Assembly: GCA_914767715.1 (NCBI GenBank)
Contig: OU612073.1
Location: forward strand, 15,750,001-15,810,000
DNA length: 60,000 bases
Source of the DNA: Membranipora membranacea
Taxonomy: Eukaryota; Bryozoa; Gymnolaemata; Cheilostomatida; Membraniporidae
Direction: 5' to 3'
Both the position numbers and the translations under genes were made by a program. Positions within the stretch are counted from its first letter, which is position 1, and each line of letters starts with the position of its first letter. Of this stretch, positions 43,601 to 55,200 are shown one piece after another. The notes below the pieces were generated by a model, which saw only the letters and a program-made list of their open reading frames with translations, was not told where the DNA came from and searched no databases.

Positions 43601-46380
43601 AATTTTCTAATACTAAACAAATCTGAAATCTTAATTTTGCATGAGCTTAAGTTCTTGTATTGATGTTTGTAGACGCGCTAATATGACCACATTTGGAGAC
43701 TGTCCGGGATGCTTGATCACGATCGACGTTCTGAGAGAGGGGAGCGACTTTATCACAGTACATAGTATATTCCAGTACCTTCAGTTTGTGAGGAAGGACA
43801 ATACTAGATATATCGCCACCTTACGAAACCCAACAGACAGATTTTTATCGCACTACTTTTATCTATTTCAATTAGTAAGTTTGACCTGTTCGATTGTAAA
43901 CTCCTAATTTCATTGAGTGGTATAGGCTTAGCCAAAATATGACAAGAAGAACACGGCTATACACTATCAGTGACCCAGCATTGAGCCATGTAAGCTGTTA
44001 AATGTACTCGGTGAATTGGTGGAATGGTACGAGGTTTTGGAGTGCATGTGCATAACTCCTAGTAGTGAATAGCATGCCTGCTGAATTTGGCATTTCCAGT
44101 TCTTTTTTTTGGACGGTGAAATATTGAGATGGCACAATGAGTTTTGCTGTTCGCTGCCAGGCAATTGGTGCTGCTAGGGTTGTGTGTTCGTGTCCAACAG
44201 GAGGATTAATGATGAGTAACTTTCTAACCTTTGAATTCGATTTTTTTTGCAATGAGTTTATTTTGTTTTCGTTTGTTTTGCAGAGATTCGAAAGAGATAT
44301 TGCACAATTCAAGAATGCAAAAACACCAGAAGATATTGGATATGATGTACTACATGAAGCTGTGGCCAAAACTGTGGCCAGTATGACCACCTGCCTCGAG
44401 AGTTATGGCATCACAGATTGTATAATTAGTGGAGAGAAGAATGTTATGCATGAAGATTGGCTTGTCTCCAGAGCTATGAAACTTAGCTGTTATTCTGTAT
44501 TTATAAGAGAGGCATTAAAGTTTATACCACAGGTAAGTGCCACCTTATACGTATCAGGATACAGTTTTTTCTCCGATAATGTTATGAAACAGATCGCTGT
44601 TATTCAGTATTTACAAGGGAGGCCCTGAAGTTTACTTACACCGATGTTGAGACAATTCAGGTGAGTTTATACTAGGTTGATTTTTGGGCGTCTTTGGCAG
44701 AAATTGTGCGATGGGAAGACAACTCGCCAAAATGTCCAAAAACCGTTAACATTACTAAAACGTCCAATAAAACGTCCTAGTAAAAACTCACCTTTACAGT
44801 TGTATCTCTTGTACTTTACTGTGCAATATAATATTTCATTATGGAAAAAGAAATCATATGATAGTGACAGTTACTGCGAAAGGATCAGGGTGTTGGTAGC
44901 ATTCAACTTTGAGCGTAAATCAGTTGAAACTGGGCCACAGGCTGTTTATGAAACTAGGGCATTATTTTAGATTAGACTGAGAACTCTAGAATGATACCAA
45001 AACATGATTCTTAAATTGAAAATTAAATTAATTTAAATTAGACAATGAGCTAAGTCTTCAAAACATTACAGCAGGTATTTTCATTGCCAATTTATAAATC
45101 CTTGTCCAACAAATGGAGCGAGTATGAAGCAGAATTGAAATGCGAAAGAATATCAGTAGGCTAAGCTTGTGATGGCTTCAGCAAAAGATCATTAATCATA
45201 TTCTAATGTGATAGACTTCAAGTTCTACTTTTGTGAACACATATAAGTCCTATACATTAGGGAAGACAATAAATAAATATCCCTCTCTGGTGTACTAATT
45301 ATAGTCAACACTGTTTTTGGTACAAATTGTCTTCTTCCAGCAGGAAAGACGATAGCTCCAATAACTAAATAAATTAACATTTTTTAAAGTCTTTAGTATT
45401 ACTTCCTTCAAATGTCGAGCCCAATAGGATGACTAGGGCGCCTCTATAATCAACGCTTGATCTGAACTGAAGTTACCCTTTAACAATCGAGTTTTGAGAT
45501 GAGACTAACTTTTGATACAAACTAAACTGATATACACGGAAAAAAGATATTCAACATAGCAGGGTATGAATCCGCTAAACCATAAACTTTCTCTTCGACA
45601 AGAATGCTTATTTACAGCGGAAGAACGATGGCCGGGCCGGGGGAACCCTTACTTTGATAATATCTATCTGTCTATCTATCTATAAGTAGGTACTTTCTTA
45701 TGCTAACTGGGTCTTCTGGAAATGTATGTATGAAGTTTTCATGATGGCAGTATCATGACTTATATCCGTCCATCCCTTATTCCCTTTTATCTGCTGCAGA
45801 GGAGTTTTTGATTTCCTGGCATGTGGGTTAAAAAAAATCGCAAGTATTTGTCTCTGTCCGAAGACGGAGAAATACAAGTGCCTTAAGGGCGCGGCCGCCA
45901 TATTCAGCGCCAAGTTGCTCTCAGTTTTCAGGCAGGTCGGAGCACACCTGGGGCATCAATTTAGCTCAGTAGTTGGTAGACTGCAGCGGGATGCGAACCT
46001 GAGCCCTCCAACGCTTGCCCGTCAGAGGGCAAGCGCTCTAACCATTACATAGAGTTTAATAGCCAAACTCCATTTTGTATCAATTTTCGTCGTCTGATAT
46101 GAATTTTGTGTCTTTTTAGAGTCTGATATACTTCTCTAGAATGGAGGACTACGCAGCGCATCCAGAAACTGTGGTACCACAAATATTTAAATTTGTTGGT
46201 GAGGATGCATCTGATATCGATCTAGGCTTGACCAAGAAAGTAGTAAACAAAGGGAGACTGGGCAAACCTGTACACCAGAAAACTATAGATTTACTGGATA
46301 AATTTTTCCAGCCGTTCAATGATGAGCTTGCAGAAATGCTTGGAGAGGATAAATGGAGATACGTCAGAGATTTGAAATAA
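37691..46380 (+). CDS. CHST15-like carbohydrate sulfotransferase, gene 3
   Basis: Six exons: 37691-37968, 42255-42365, 42945-43133, 43673-43874, 44284-44532, 46120-46380; 429 aa, same phases as genes 1 and 4. The anchor (about 7-24) includes SLLIIAVTAVFVIFTAY. The 5'-PAPS motif reads GFHKCGSTD (145-153): Ser replaces the first Thr of the TT pair found in genes 1 and 4. The 3'-phosphate motif RNPTDRFLSHY is intact. The conserved GDCPGC and HEAVAKTVASMTTCLESYG are present. Intron 1 is long (about 4.3 kb) and repeat-rich, containing a LINE fragment and poly-G element. Intron 5 has a tRNA-derived SINE and a partial duplicate of exon 5. Exon 6 is about 94 percent identical to that of gene 4. Substrate is unknown; Golgi sulfation of a glycan is inferred. 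Confidence 0.88.
38405..38500. repeat. hairpin of GGATCATAGTG repeats
   Basis: GGATCATAGT units occur twice at 38,416-38,441, and the reverse complement (ACTATGATCC) several times at 38,460-38,495. The two sides would form a stem with a short loop. It lies in intron 1 of gene 3. Confidence 0.5.
40690..41190 (-). mobile_element. LINE RT fragment flanked by inverted poly-G ends
   Basis: A minus-strand frame contains KVLGFLLVLCLTGVDEE and MYQSQIIPAMSHASPAW, reminiscent of the C-terminal part of a non-LTR reverse transcriptase; an upstream frame to 41,060 has TGTLTMNSEHQV. The segment is bounded by GTCTGAGCCCC (about 40,698) and its inverse GGGGCTCAGAC (about 41,187), each next to a run of ten or more G/C. 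A single copy of this end also lies near 51,111-51,124. Family assignment is tentative. Confidence 0.5.
44595..44633 (+). pseudogene. partial duplicate of gene 3 exon 5
   Basis: About 39 bp, starting GCTGTTATTCAGTATTTAC, repeats the end of exon 5 (encoding SCYSVFIREALKF) some 60 bp downstream of the true donor. It contains changes and has lost the splice donor context, so it looks like the footprint of a local duplication or unequal exchange. Confidence 0.6.
45925..46057 (-). mobile_element. tRNA-derived SINE (gene 3 intron 5)
   Basis: Minus strand: ATGTAATGGTTAGAGCGCTT (box A region), an anticodon-like arm with long stem, and box B GGTTCGCATCC. It sits about 60 bp upstream of exon 6. The acceptor stem is not closed. 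Confidence 0.55.
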
Positions 46381-47814
46381 GATAACGAGAAAGAAAAGTT
46401 TTCTTTCACCATCATATTATATCATATTATATCATATTATATAATTATATCATAGGATTTTAAAAGACAACTTATCACTCATTTCTCCAACAATTATAAG
46501 CTCAAATCACAAACATGAAAAAACTGCGTCTTTTTTTCTGCTTTTTCTTCTTTTGGCACATAACGAAAAGCAATTTTTTTCTTGAAAGTGATTATGATAC
46601 CAATGAATCTAAAATATAAAAAGAAAAAAAATAGTGCTCACTAATGTTGATGGTAGATTAAAACAGTAATGTTACGGTATGCAATTCTGTTTGAATCCTT
46701 GACAACGCAGTTAAGAATAAAACTGGGTTTATATATACCGATCTGTATACTGTAACTTCGTGCTGTATACTCTAGACTGGTTGTCCTGTAGAACAAGAAC
46801 AATAATAGTAAACTGATGCATGGTATGTAAAATATTAAGCCATAATACACAAATATTAGGCTTAACTTGTGAGTATAATATTACATGTATTCAATGCAGT
46901 CACAAGGTAATGTAGTATTGTAGATGATACACCCAATATACTTTTATGGTATTGCGATGACGTCCAAAATGCGAACAAAAACAAGGTGTGTCAACTCAAC
47001 CTACAAAGTTTGTACAAAATATGACAGAGTACAGTACATTTAAAGATGGATATTAAATGCTTACACATAACGGGGATGATAATTGCATCCGAGTAAATAT
47101 AGGGCTGTTTACTAGTCGACAGCACTGATGACCAACGTTATGGGTTGAGTCACTGTCAAAGAAAAGTGAATGCGATTTAATAATGATCAAAACACAGTGC
47201 TAAACCGCACAAAAATATACATGTATGATAATGATACAATCTTAGAACATAGATATTCCCTTGTTTGATCGCTACTGCATGTATATTATAACATATTCAT
47301 GTTTATCATTTGTGTCCGCTTTTACTATGCCACAAGAATCCTTGCTGGCGCTGGTTGTATACAAGAATGAGAATAACATGTGAGAACTATGCCAACTTAC
47401 ATAATAAAACTGCACCCGCTTCTGTGGCTGTGTTGCCCGGCTCGGTTCCGAAAGACTAGTATTTGATTTATTCATTACATATCACAGACAAGAATACATG
47501 TTGCGAAATTCGGTGTAAATACTGGTTTTAAAAGTAGACATGAACAAAAATGGAAAAAAAAGAGTCAGAACTCTGTAGGATCTTAGCAATTTGGCCTTCA
47601 ACCTGTCCTGTTGATCACCTCTCAAGTGACCGAGAGGACAAATCTCAAAGGTAGGGGGCGCTTGTTAGGTATATTATTATATCTATGAAATACTTGTGTG
47701 AATTGTACACAAATACCTAATAAGTATCCAACTCATTTATATAAATATTGTAAGTGTATATAGTCTTTATTATTGTTGCCTCGTCCAATTCGTCTTGTTT
47801 AATACATAAATAGT
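46381..47814. other. 3' region of gene 3, no gene
   Basis: Begins with a short imperfect array of ATATCATATT units (46,415-46,450), then AT-rich sequence with short frames only. The gene 3 poly(A) site is probably here but no single signal stands out. Confidence 0.45.
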
Positions 47815-48008
47815 TACCACCAATTCATCAAGGATAGTTTAAAAGAGTAATGGAGAGGTATACACCAGAGGGTGCTGGGGGCTGGAACAATCAACAATGA
47901 AAGCTCCCCCAGTAGGACTTGAACCCACAACTCCTGCGGCACTAATAGCCTGGCAGTGAATGGCAAGCGCGCTAACCAATTGCGCCATCTCGCCATCTCA
48001 CCATCCCC
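47815..48008 (-). mobile_element. tRNA-derived SINE
   Basis: Minus strand: box A TGGCGCAATTGGTTAGCGC (47,970-47,988) and box B GGTTCAAGTCC (47,915-47,925), followed by a non-tRNA tail. The upstream block, CACCATCCCC on the plus strand, is shared with a remnant near 35,325 and a shorter one near 40,233, so this is a dispersed SINE family in the cluster. Confidence 0.65.
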
Positions 48009-49229
48009 AAAAAAGAATGGGTCGATGGCGCTAATTAGATAGCCCGCTATTCACTACTCGGAGTTGTGTTCTCTCATCTCACAGCACATTCCAATCCACC
48101 ATTGCCACCCTATGAAACACAGCGTACGTGTTAGGATTAATGGCCTTACATGGCCCATTGCTGGGACCCCTTGTAGTAGGTTTAGCTGTCTTTCCAGCTT
48201 GTCAGCATGTCTTTCCATGCTGTCACATGTCTTTCCATGAGTCAGTCAGTAGACAAGTACACAGGAGAGGTATACACCCATAGTTTAAAAGAGTAATGAT
48301 TTATTGTTAAGTCAATACTGCTTTTGTTTAGAGAGGTCAAGAATGGGCTATGAAAATATTTGTACACTACATGAGGTCATGAACATAAACATATACAATG
48401 CTAATGCTACAGGTCAAATAGGTTGACCTCAATTGAGCAATAGAAAGTTTCACCAAAAATATAAAAGCACCATTGTGTACAGTTTTTTCTTATAAATTTC
48501 ATTCGTACAATGTAGTCAAAAATTATCGCCCACTTTCCTAAATTTCCTGTTCAAAAGTAGATCAAGTTTAATCCAATTGCGTGCATTCCAGTTGCTTGAT
48601 CGGAAGCGACTCTGAGTGCAGGCAAACGGACCAAACTTGGTCTAATTCAAAAGTAATCAAGCAATACATATAAAGTTTGACCCGAAACATAACAACATAA
48701 TTGTCTATAGTTTTTCATAATTTCCAACTGGAACAAAGTTCTTAGCCATTTGGCCTACAACTGGACCTATAGGTCAACTCTGAGAGTTAATCAGGTTTCT
48801 AAATTAGGCTTGTAGTCATAAACATATAAAACGCTTATAATTTATAGTTATATAATATGTTTCCGGGTGTGTCCATGTCCATATCATGTTATGACTGTGT
48901 TTATGAAATGTAAGCTTTGTTCACATGTACAAAGACATACAACAACCTCATATAACGAAATTATAAATTAATCATCGTGACTATATATATTGGTGTGACA
49001 CAATAATCAATGATAGAACGCAGCGCATTAAAGTAAAATACTTACAATATTAGTATGATGTGTAAGATGTATGGACGATTTTAATTGGACGACTTAAATT
49101 GTTGGCTATTCGGGTTGGATATAAGATATCAGTACCCTGTTTGAGCCGAGTAACACAAAAAGCATAGCTGCAGTCTTGTCGTGACACCCCTACCATAAGT
49201 TTGTGGTGTGTAGTTATAGCTCTGTCATC
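48009..49229. other. spacer upstream of sulfotransferase gene 4
   Basis: Holds one copy of a short MITE (48,555-48,660; see the separate entry for the family at 51,996) and a degraded CATAAACATATAAA palindrome at 48,823-48,875. No gene is visible. Confidence 0.45.
48555..48660. mobile_element. short MITE, copy 1
   Basis: Ends carry AATCCAATTGCGTGCATTCC and, inverted, a weaker match (GAGTGCAGGCAAACGGACC). Related copies lie at about 51,035-51,075 and 51,996-52,075. Confidence 0.5.
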
Positions 49230-52200
49230 ATGAGAGGGATCTCCAATGGTGCTGCCTCTTTGATTATAACGGCAGGGACAGCACTGTTTGTCATTTTTAT
49301 GACACCTTATTCTCAAACCCGACCAGCAGCAGATTCCACTTATATCGTAGACAGCCGCCCTTCGACAGCACAATCTGATGTTCAGATCAGTCGAGAGTCA
49401 CCTTCACTCCTCCGAGACATGGATAGGAAATCGGCAGCTTCTGCAGCCTCACCAGATGTGGAGGCTCAGACTGTACAGCGGAATATTCCTCCTCCTCCAC
49501 ATGTCAAAACACTCAAGGATATCAGCAAACAGATGTTCGTCTCAAACTTGTGAGTTTATTTTTCAGTCTCCTGTATTTAAGAATCTCATATTCTAAGAAT
49601 TACATCTCCTAAGAATCTCCATTACGTTACATCTCCTGTAATTGAGAAAATAGATGCTTCTTGATATGTTGTTTTTTGATATATCTATATCTACCTCTTG
49701 TCCTCATGTTTGCTCCATATTTTACCCGCTAAGTTTTGGATTTAACTAATATACCAATAATGAGTACAATTCTGCATAAGTATGATGGATCACCAGTTTC
49801 AAACCGGGCTGTTATAAATACTATTTTTCTCTTATATTGAAAATTGGTACCGCTTTTGTAGTACCTTCTCATCTCAACTGAGAGTGAAAAGCAGTTGCAA
49901 CTGAGCAACTGAGTCACAGGCTGTTTATGATCCTAAATAAGTCTTCTAAATTAGTCCTAAATAAGTCTTCTAGAATAAATCCAAAATCTTTCAATACTCT
50001 AAAAATCACTTGGATTAAAATATTAAGAGGTTGTAATGAAAGTGTAAGCTTTTATAGATGGGCTGTGGAGTTGAATTCGTGCTAACAATGGTTACAGCGC
50101 TGCACTAGGGGTTTCAGCAGACATATGTAAATGGTCAAAATCACAGACGCATCATTTTATAGTCAGGCTAGATTAATCCGATATGGGATGTCCTGTAAAA
50201 AATATGAGTAACAAATAATTTATGCCCATTTATTAGGCACTAGACAGATAAAGTTATTTGAAGAGAAATCTTATGTTACCTAATTCTTAGTGTCAATGTT
50301 GATTTTTACTGATAAAAATTTGAAAGGGCTGACACCCCTCCTTGCTAACTAGTGCATTCCCCTGCCTGTTCTTTTTGGGAGTTTGCGATAAGGTTTGGTT
50401 GGCACTCTCTGTTTACTGCCTGTAGGATTGGTACCTAGGGAGTCACGAGTGTTATCAGGAGGACCCTTTTTGATTCATAGTTTCAGCTCCGACACCTTCA
50501 GGTGTATCGACATCTATAAAATTAGCCAGTCTGACTCCTTACTATGGTCAAATACTTAGTACCTTTGCTTTGGTTATTACTGACTAATCCAATGTAGGTT
50601 TCTTTGTATTTCAGCATAGTTGTATCGATGACAATTTATAATCTTTGGTTGTATCGTCTGTTTCTGAGCTAATCTCCCGTTGTAAGACTTGTTCATGACA
50701 ACAAGGAATTAAATATGAGAGTTATCCCTCAAATTACAAAGAATTCAGTTGTGTGTATTGTTAGGAAAACAATTACTAAGAACTTTATTGGGGATTTGCA
50801 CAGTGCATGTGGCCTGTCTTGTTACTTGTTACACGCACATTTCACATTTTTGAGTATTGATTGCAAATTTCTATGTTGTGAGGCTGCGATGACTGGATCA
50901 ATATTAGCCTGGGCAGGCTGTCTGGTCAGGGTGGGTGGGGAGAGGGGGACAGCCACCCACCCAACCCCGACCTGACAGCCTGCCCAGGCTAATATTGATC
51001 ACGCCGAATAATTTAGATTATTGGTCACGCCGCGGAAGGGGAGCAACCGGAATGCAAGTAATTGGATTTAACTTTCCCCCACCGGGGGCCGTCGGGCAGG
51101 GGGCAAAAGTCTGGGGGGCTCAGACTAGCTCCAACTTGATCTAGTGCTACCTCTACCTCTTAATTTTCAAGTAGCACAAATATTCCATAAATAATGTCTG
51201 TGCTGTACAATATCAGATTATTGAATTTTATCAGCAAATAATTGAAATTTCATATCGCCTGTTTGTATCTTAATGGTCTGTGATGGTGAGACAACTTTAG
51301 TAGAGGCCCTATTACAATTAATCTACAATTTGCGGTCAGAATATATCGATATATCGATGACGCTGTGCAAACCTCTGAGGTTGCAACCGCTTGGTGTGTT
51401 TTTTAGTTACCAAAAATTCTTTCTAATCGTGTTGAAGTATCATCAGAATTTCTAATTATTTTTGTGATTTAAATTTTTACAGATCCCCAAAGAAGTACAA
51501 ACAAGGAAAGACAATAATATATGAGTCTCTTTATAAATGTGAACGTCCACAATTTCTCAAGGATTACCGAAGCCCATGCTGGGAATCCAGCAGGTTTGTA
51601 TACAATCATTTATCACGGTTGCTGGTGTGGCTACGGTTCGTGATGAATGGAAACGAACAGGCACCACAATCACCATTACTTTACAAGATTCTCAATGATT
51701 TTTTTTGTCCTTCTTGCGGTGTTCAATGCTTTTTGAGTGGGCCGTCCACATTGTTGTTCCTTGACCAGGTACAAAGGGAAGACTTTCTGTGCACCGAGGA
51801 TTGTACTGGTTGGATTTCACAAGTGCGGCACAACAGATAGCTCTAAATGGTTTCGTGACCCGAAATTCAGATACGCAAATACAGATTTTTTCCTGGACAA
51901 GCTCGGAGATAGGTGTCCACATGATTATATGGAGATCGATAAGAAAATGACCGTGACGTAAGTAGCTCATGGGAGACTAGACCATGTTTGGTCCATTTGC
52001 CTGCATTCAGAGCTGCTCCCCGTCCACTGGTGGAAGGGAGCAACTGGAATGCAGGCAATTGGATTAAAATTGATCAATGCTAGACTGCCAAAGCTTTCAT
52101 GATGTCGGTGCATGTCATAGTCCTATCGGAAATAGAATGGATTTCAAATGTTACTATTTTTCTAATCAGAAATCCATTTCAAGATTTACTTCATTTCTGA

Positions 52201-55200
52201 CAACCCTTCAGTAAAAAAGGGTGTTCATCGACATTTAGTTTGGTGAAAAATTACCAAGTTGGTCTGTCTTTATTTTTTTCTAGGTTTCATTATTGGTTAA
52301 CAGTATTCACATGGATTTGTAAATTGGGTAATGTTGATGACTATACTTCATATGTAGATGCAGATTATGTGGATATAAACACTCAATCTCGCAGCATACC
52401 TAATGTTTGTGACAAAATAAACCGACCCAAGGTTTGCCCTGCTGTTCATGATTTTAATAGTAGCAGTATTAAACTGTCTCAAAATCTGTATGTTTGTAGA
52501 CACGCCAATATGACCACATTTGGAGACTGTCCGGGATGCTTGATTAGCATGCGCATTCTGAGAGAGGGGAGTGACTTTATCACAGTACATAGTATATTCC
52601 AGTACCTTCAATTCCTGAGGAAGGACAATACAAGATATATCGCCACCATACGAAACCCAACAGACAGATTTTTATCGCACTATTTCTATGTATTTCAATC
52701 GGTGAGTTCTAACTTTTGTGTAAAACTTTTGTGTGTTTTCTGGGTCCTCTCACAAACGTGCCGCCTCTCTTTCCTAAATGCTAACTTTTTTTTACTCCTG
52801 ATTATCTGAAGATTCAAAACAAAAAAGTAGACCAAGTTAAACTTTCGGTAATCAACACTTTTAATTTGCAGGCTGGTAAAAAAAACATTGCAATATTCAA
52901 GAATGCAACAAAACCAGAAGATATTGGATATGATGTACTTCATGAAGCTGTCGCCAAAACTGTGACCACTATAACTAGCTGCCTTGAGAGTTATGGCATC
53001 ACAGATTGTTTAATTAGTGAAGAGAAGAGTGACATGCACGAGGATAGTTTTGTATTTACTCTTATAAAACACAGCTGCTATTCAGTATTTATAAGAGAGG
53101 CACTGAAGTTTATTCCGCAGGTAAGTCTCATCATTCTTTCCGTTCTCATCTTGTCTAAATAAGTCAACAGTTTGCGGGGCAAAAACATGACCTGATTAGA
53201 TTGTTTCAAGTTTGTTTATTGCCTAAATTCTAATATCCATCCATCCATCCAGGTTGATAGCATCGAATGTACGGCACATAAATGGAAAAATAAATTAAAA
53301 GGAGTCTGAGCTGCATTAGTTCATATATAACATTCAAAAAAAGGTATTTTGTCTTTTGGTTGTTCTGCACTTGGATGGCATGCATTTATCTATTTTTGCA
53401 ACTCTCACTTGGTATAGGGAAGTGTCCTTCCTTTATCAAGCAATGAGTGCCATTATTGGCTGCCCAAATATCACTTGAGCACTTAAAATATGATAAATTA
53501 CAAACAATATTGCGGTTCTTTGTTTTCCCTGTGAATGCACCAGTTTGTCCTCAGAAAAACATTTCAATGTGTTCAACTCACTGAATTAGATTCTTCTCTT
53601 AGAATGGAAATAGTATCATAGCGTTATACGGTTAGGACACTAAACACAGGGACCCATCTGACTGTTATCTGATTGGCTGTCCCTAGTAGCATGAATAATA
53701 AGCCTGAGAAATTGTCTTGTTTACAAAATTGCAAACAGTAATTATACCCCTACAGTGTCGATGATTAGGGCAATTCTAGATTGCTACTAGGGACTGGCTA
53801 TTTTTGCAAGCCCTTTGTTTTGCAAAAGAAAGCTAATGATGCTATTCCAGATATGGAATTCAATGGTTCAACTATTTTCATTGTGCTTTTATACTCTGAA
53901 GAGCACTCAAACAAGCCACAAAAAGCATAGTACATGAGGCAGAAAGCGCATCTGCATGGATATGGCAACAGCACTGTGTGAAGACAAATGCTAAGTAATC
54001 CTATTACTTGTAAGCTGGGGTTTAACACACTCACTTTGTTTTGTGGAGTTGGCCAGCATTTAATTCCTTTTGTTATAATCCTTGTAAGGATTAGAATGAG
54101 GGGATTAAGTGATGATAAGCAAATTGCTTGGGGTAGAAGGCTAAGCAAGATTATGCCTTTAATACTCAAATTAAAGTAGTTTAATCTCTGCAGAGTGAAA
54201 ATCAAAGTGAGTCTGAGTTAGATCTAAGGTTTTATAAACATAGGATTAAAAGCTTGGCCCTCGCATAAAAGGCAGGCAGAGCGAGACAGGAAATCACAGT
54301 CAGCCCACTGGCTGTAGCGCAAACAAGTCATCTCTCTGACTTGCGTATGAGTTGTACTATGCTCAATGTGGTGAATTTGAGTAGTGAAAGAGTGGCACGA
54401 GGGGCGGGTGCCTTGACGATAGCAACTTTGCGCCGATGAGTTGATGGAAAGCAAACCTCCCTGCACTGGTTTGGCTTAGAGTATAAGCATGAGAGTGATG
54501 GGGCGAACATTGTTGCACTGAAACAATGAAGAGTTGGCAGCCTCCCTGGTTGCGCAACAGCGTAAACACACCAATTATGTCAAACCACCGAAACTTACAA
54601 AATGCACTGAGGGATCGATGAGATTGATTGAGATGCTCAGCAACACACAGGGGTGGCTTCATGCTGCTGGGGCCGGCCATGAGGAGGTTGTACTAGAGAA
54701 GGCCTCGAAACAGCGTTTGACTCATGGTTTCTAGCTGAAGACCTGTGTGTTGTGCAGTGGTACGCGCACCACTGTATGTTGTATCTCTAGGGGAGGGAAA
54801 AGCTTGCCATTTAACCCTTGAGTAATTCTTTTTAAGTAAATGAATTGAGTTTGTATGGTAATTGCGTCAGAAGGGCATGAACCATATCTCTCTCAGTTGT
54901 TCAGAAGATGAATACTAAATTTGTTTTGATGTTGAGTTTGCTAATGCTCAGTTTATACATCAAATTAACTCACCCGAATTAACGGGTCTAATTTGGGTGC
55001 ACTAAATGTCAGGTGACCACTCGTATATTCGACAGTGAGTGATGAATATTCGACCACAATTTAACAGTTAATACGAGACCATGAACACTGTCGATTTATT
55101 CAGCGGATATTTACATTCCAGAGCATGCACACTCCCATAAAGAAATCATGGCAGATCAGGTGAGGAAGGAATTTATGCATAACAGCAAAACAAAAATGCA

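Noticed and set aside
47900-47995. functional tRNA on the minus strand
   Set aside because: Box A and box B are good, but the spacing, anticodon arm and acceptor stem are not those of a tRNA; SINE copies exist nearby.
49203-49229. Upstream in-frame ATG for gene 4
   Set aside because: The other four first exons begin at the M(R/K)G position, directly before the membrane anchor; the extra nine residues are not shared.
52240-52499. N-terminal extension of gene 4 exon 4 through an open frame
   Set aside because: The acceptor TGTTTGTAG at 52,499 matches gene 3, and the phase fits exon 3; the upstream open frame has no counterpart in genes 1 and 3.
53798-54205. 135-aa minus-strand frame
   Set aside because: Lies in gene 4 intron 5, overlaps other frames, and shows hydrophobic low-complexity composition with no recognisable family.
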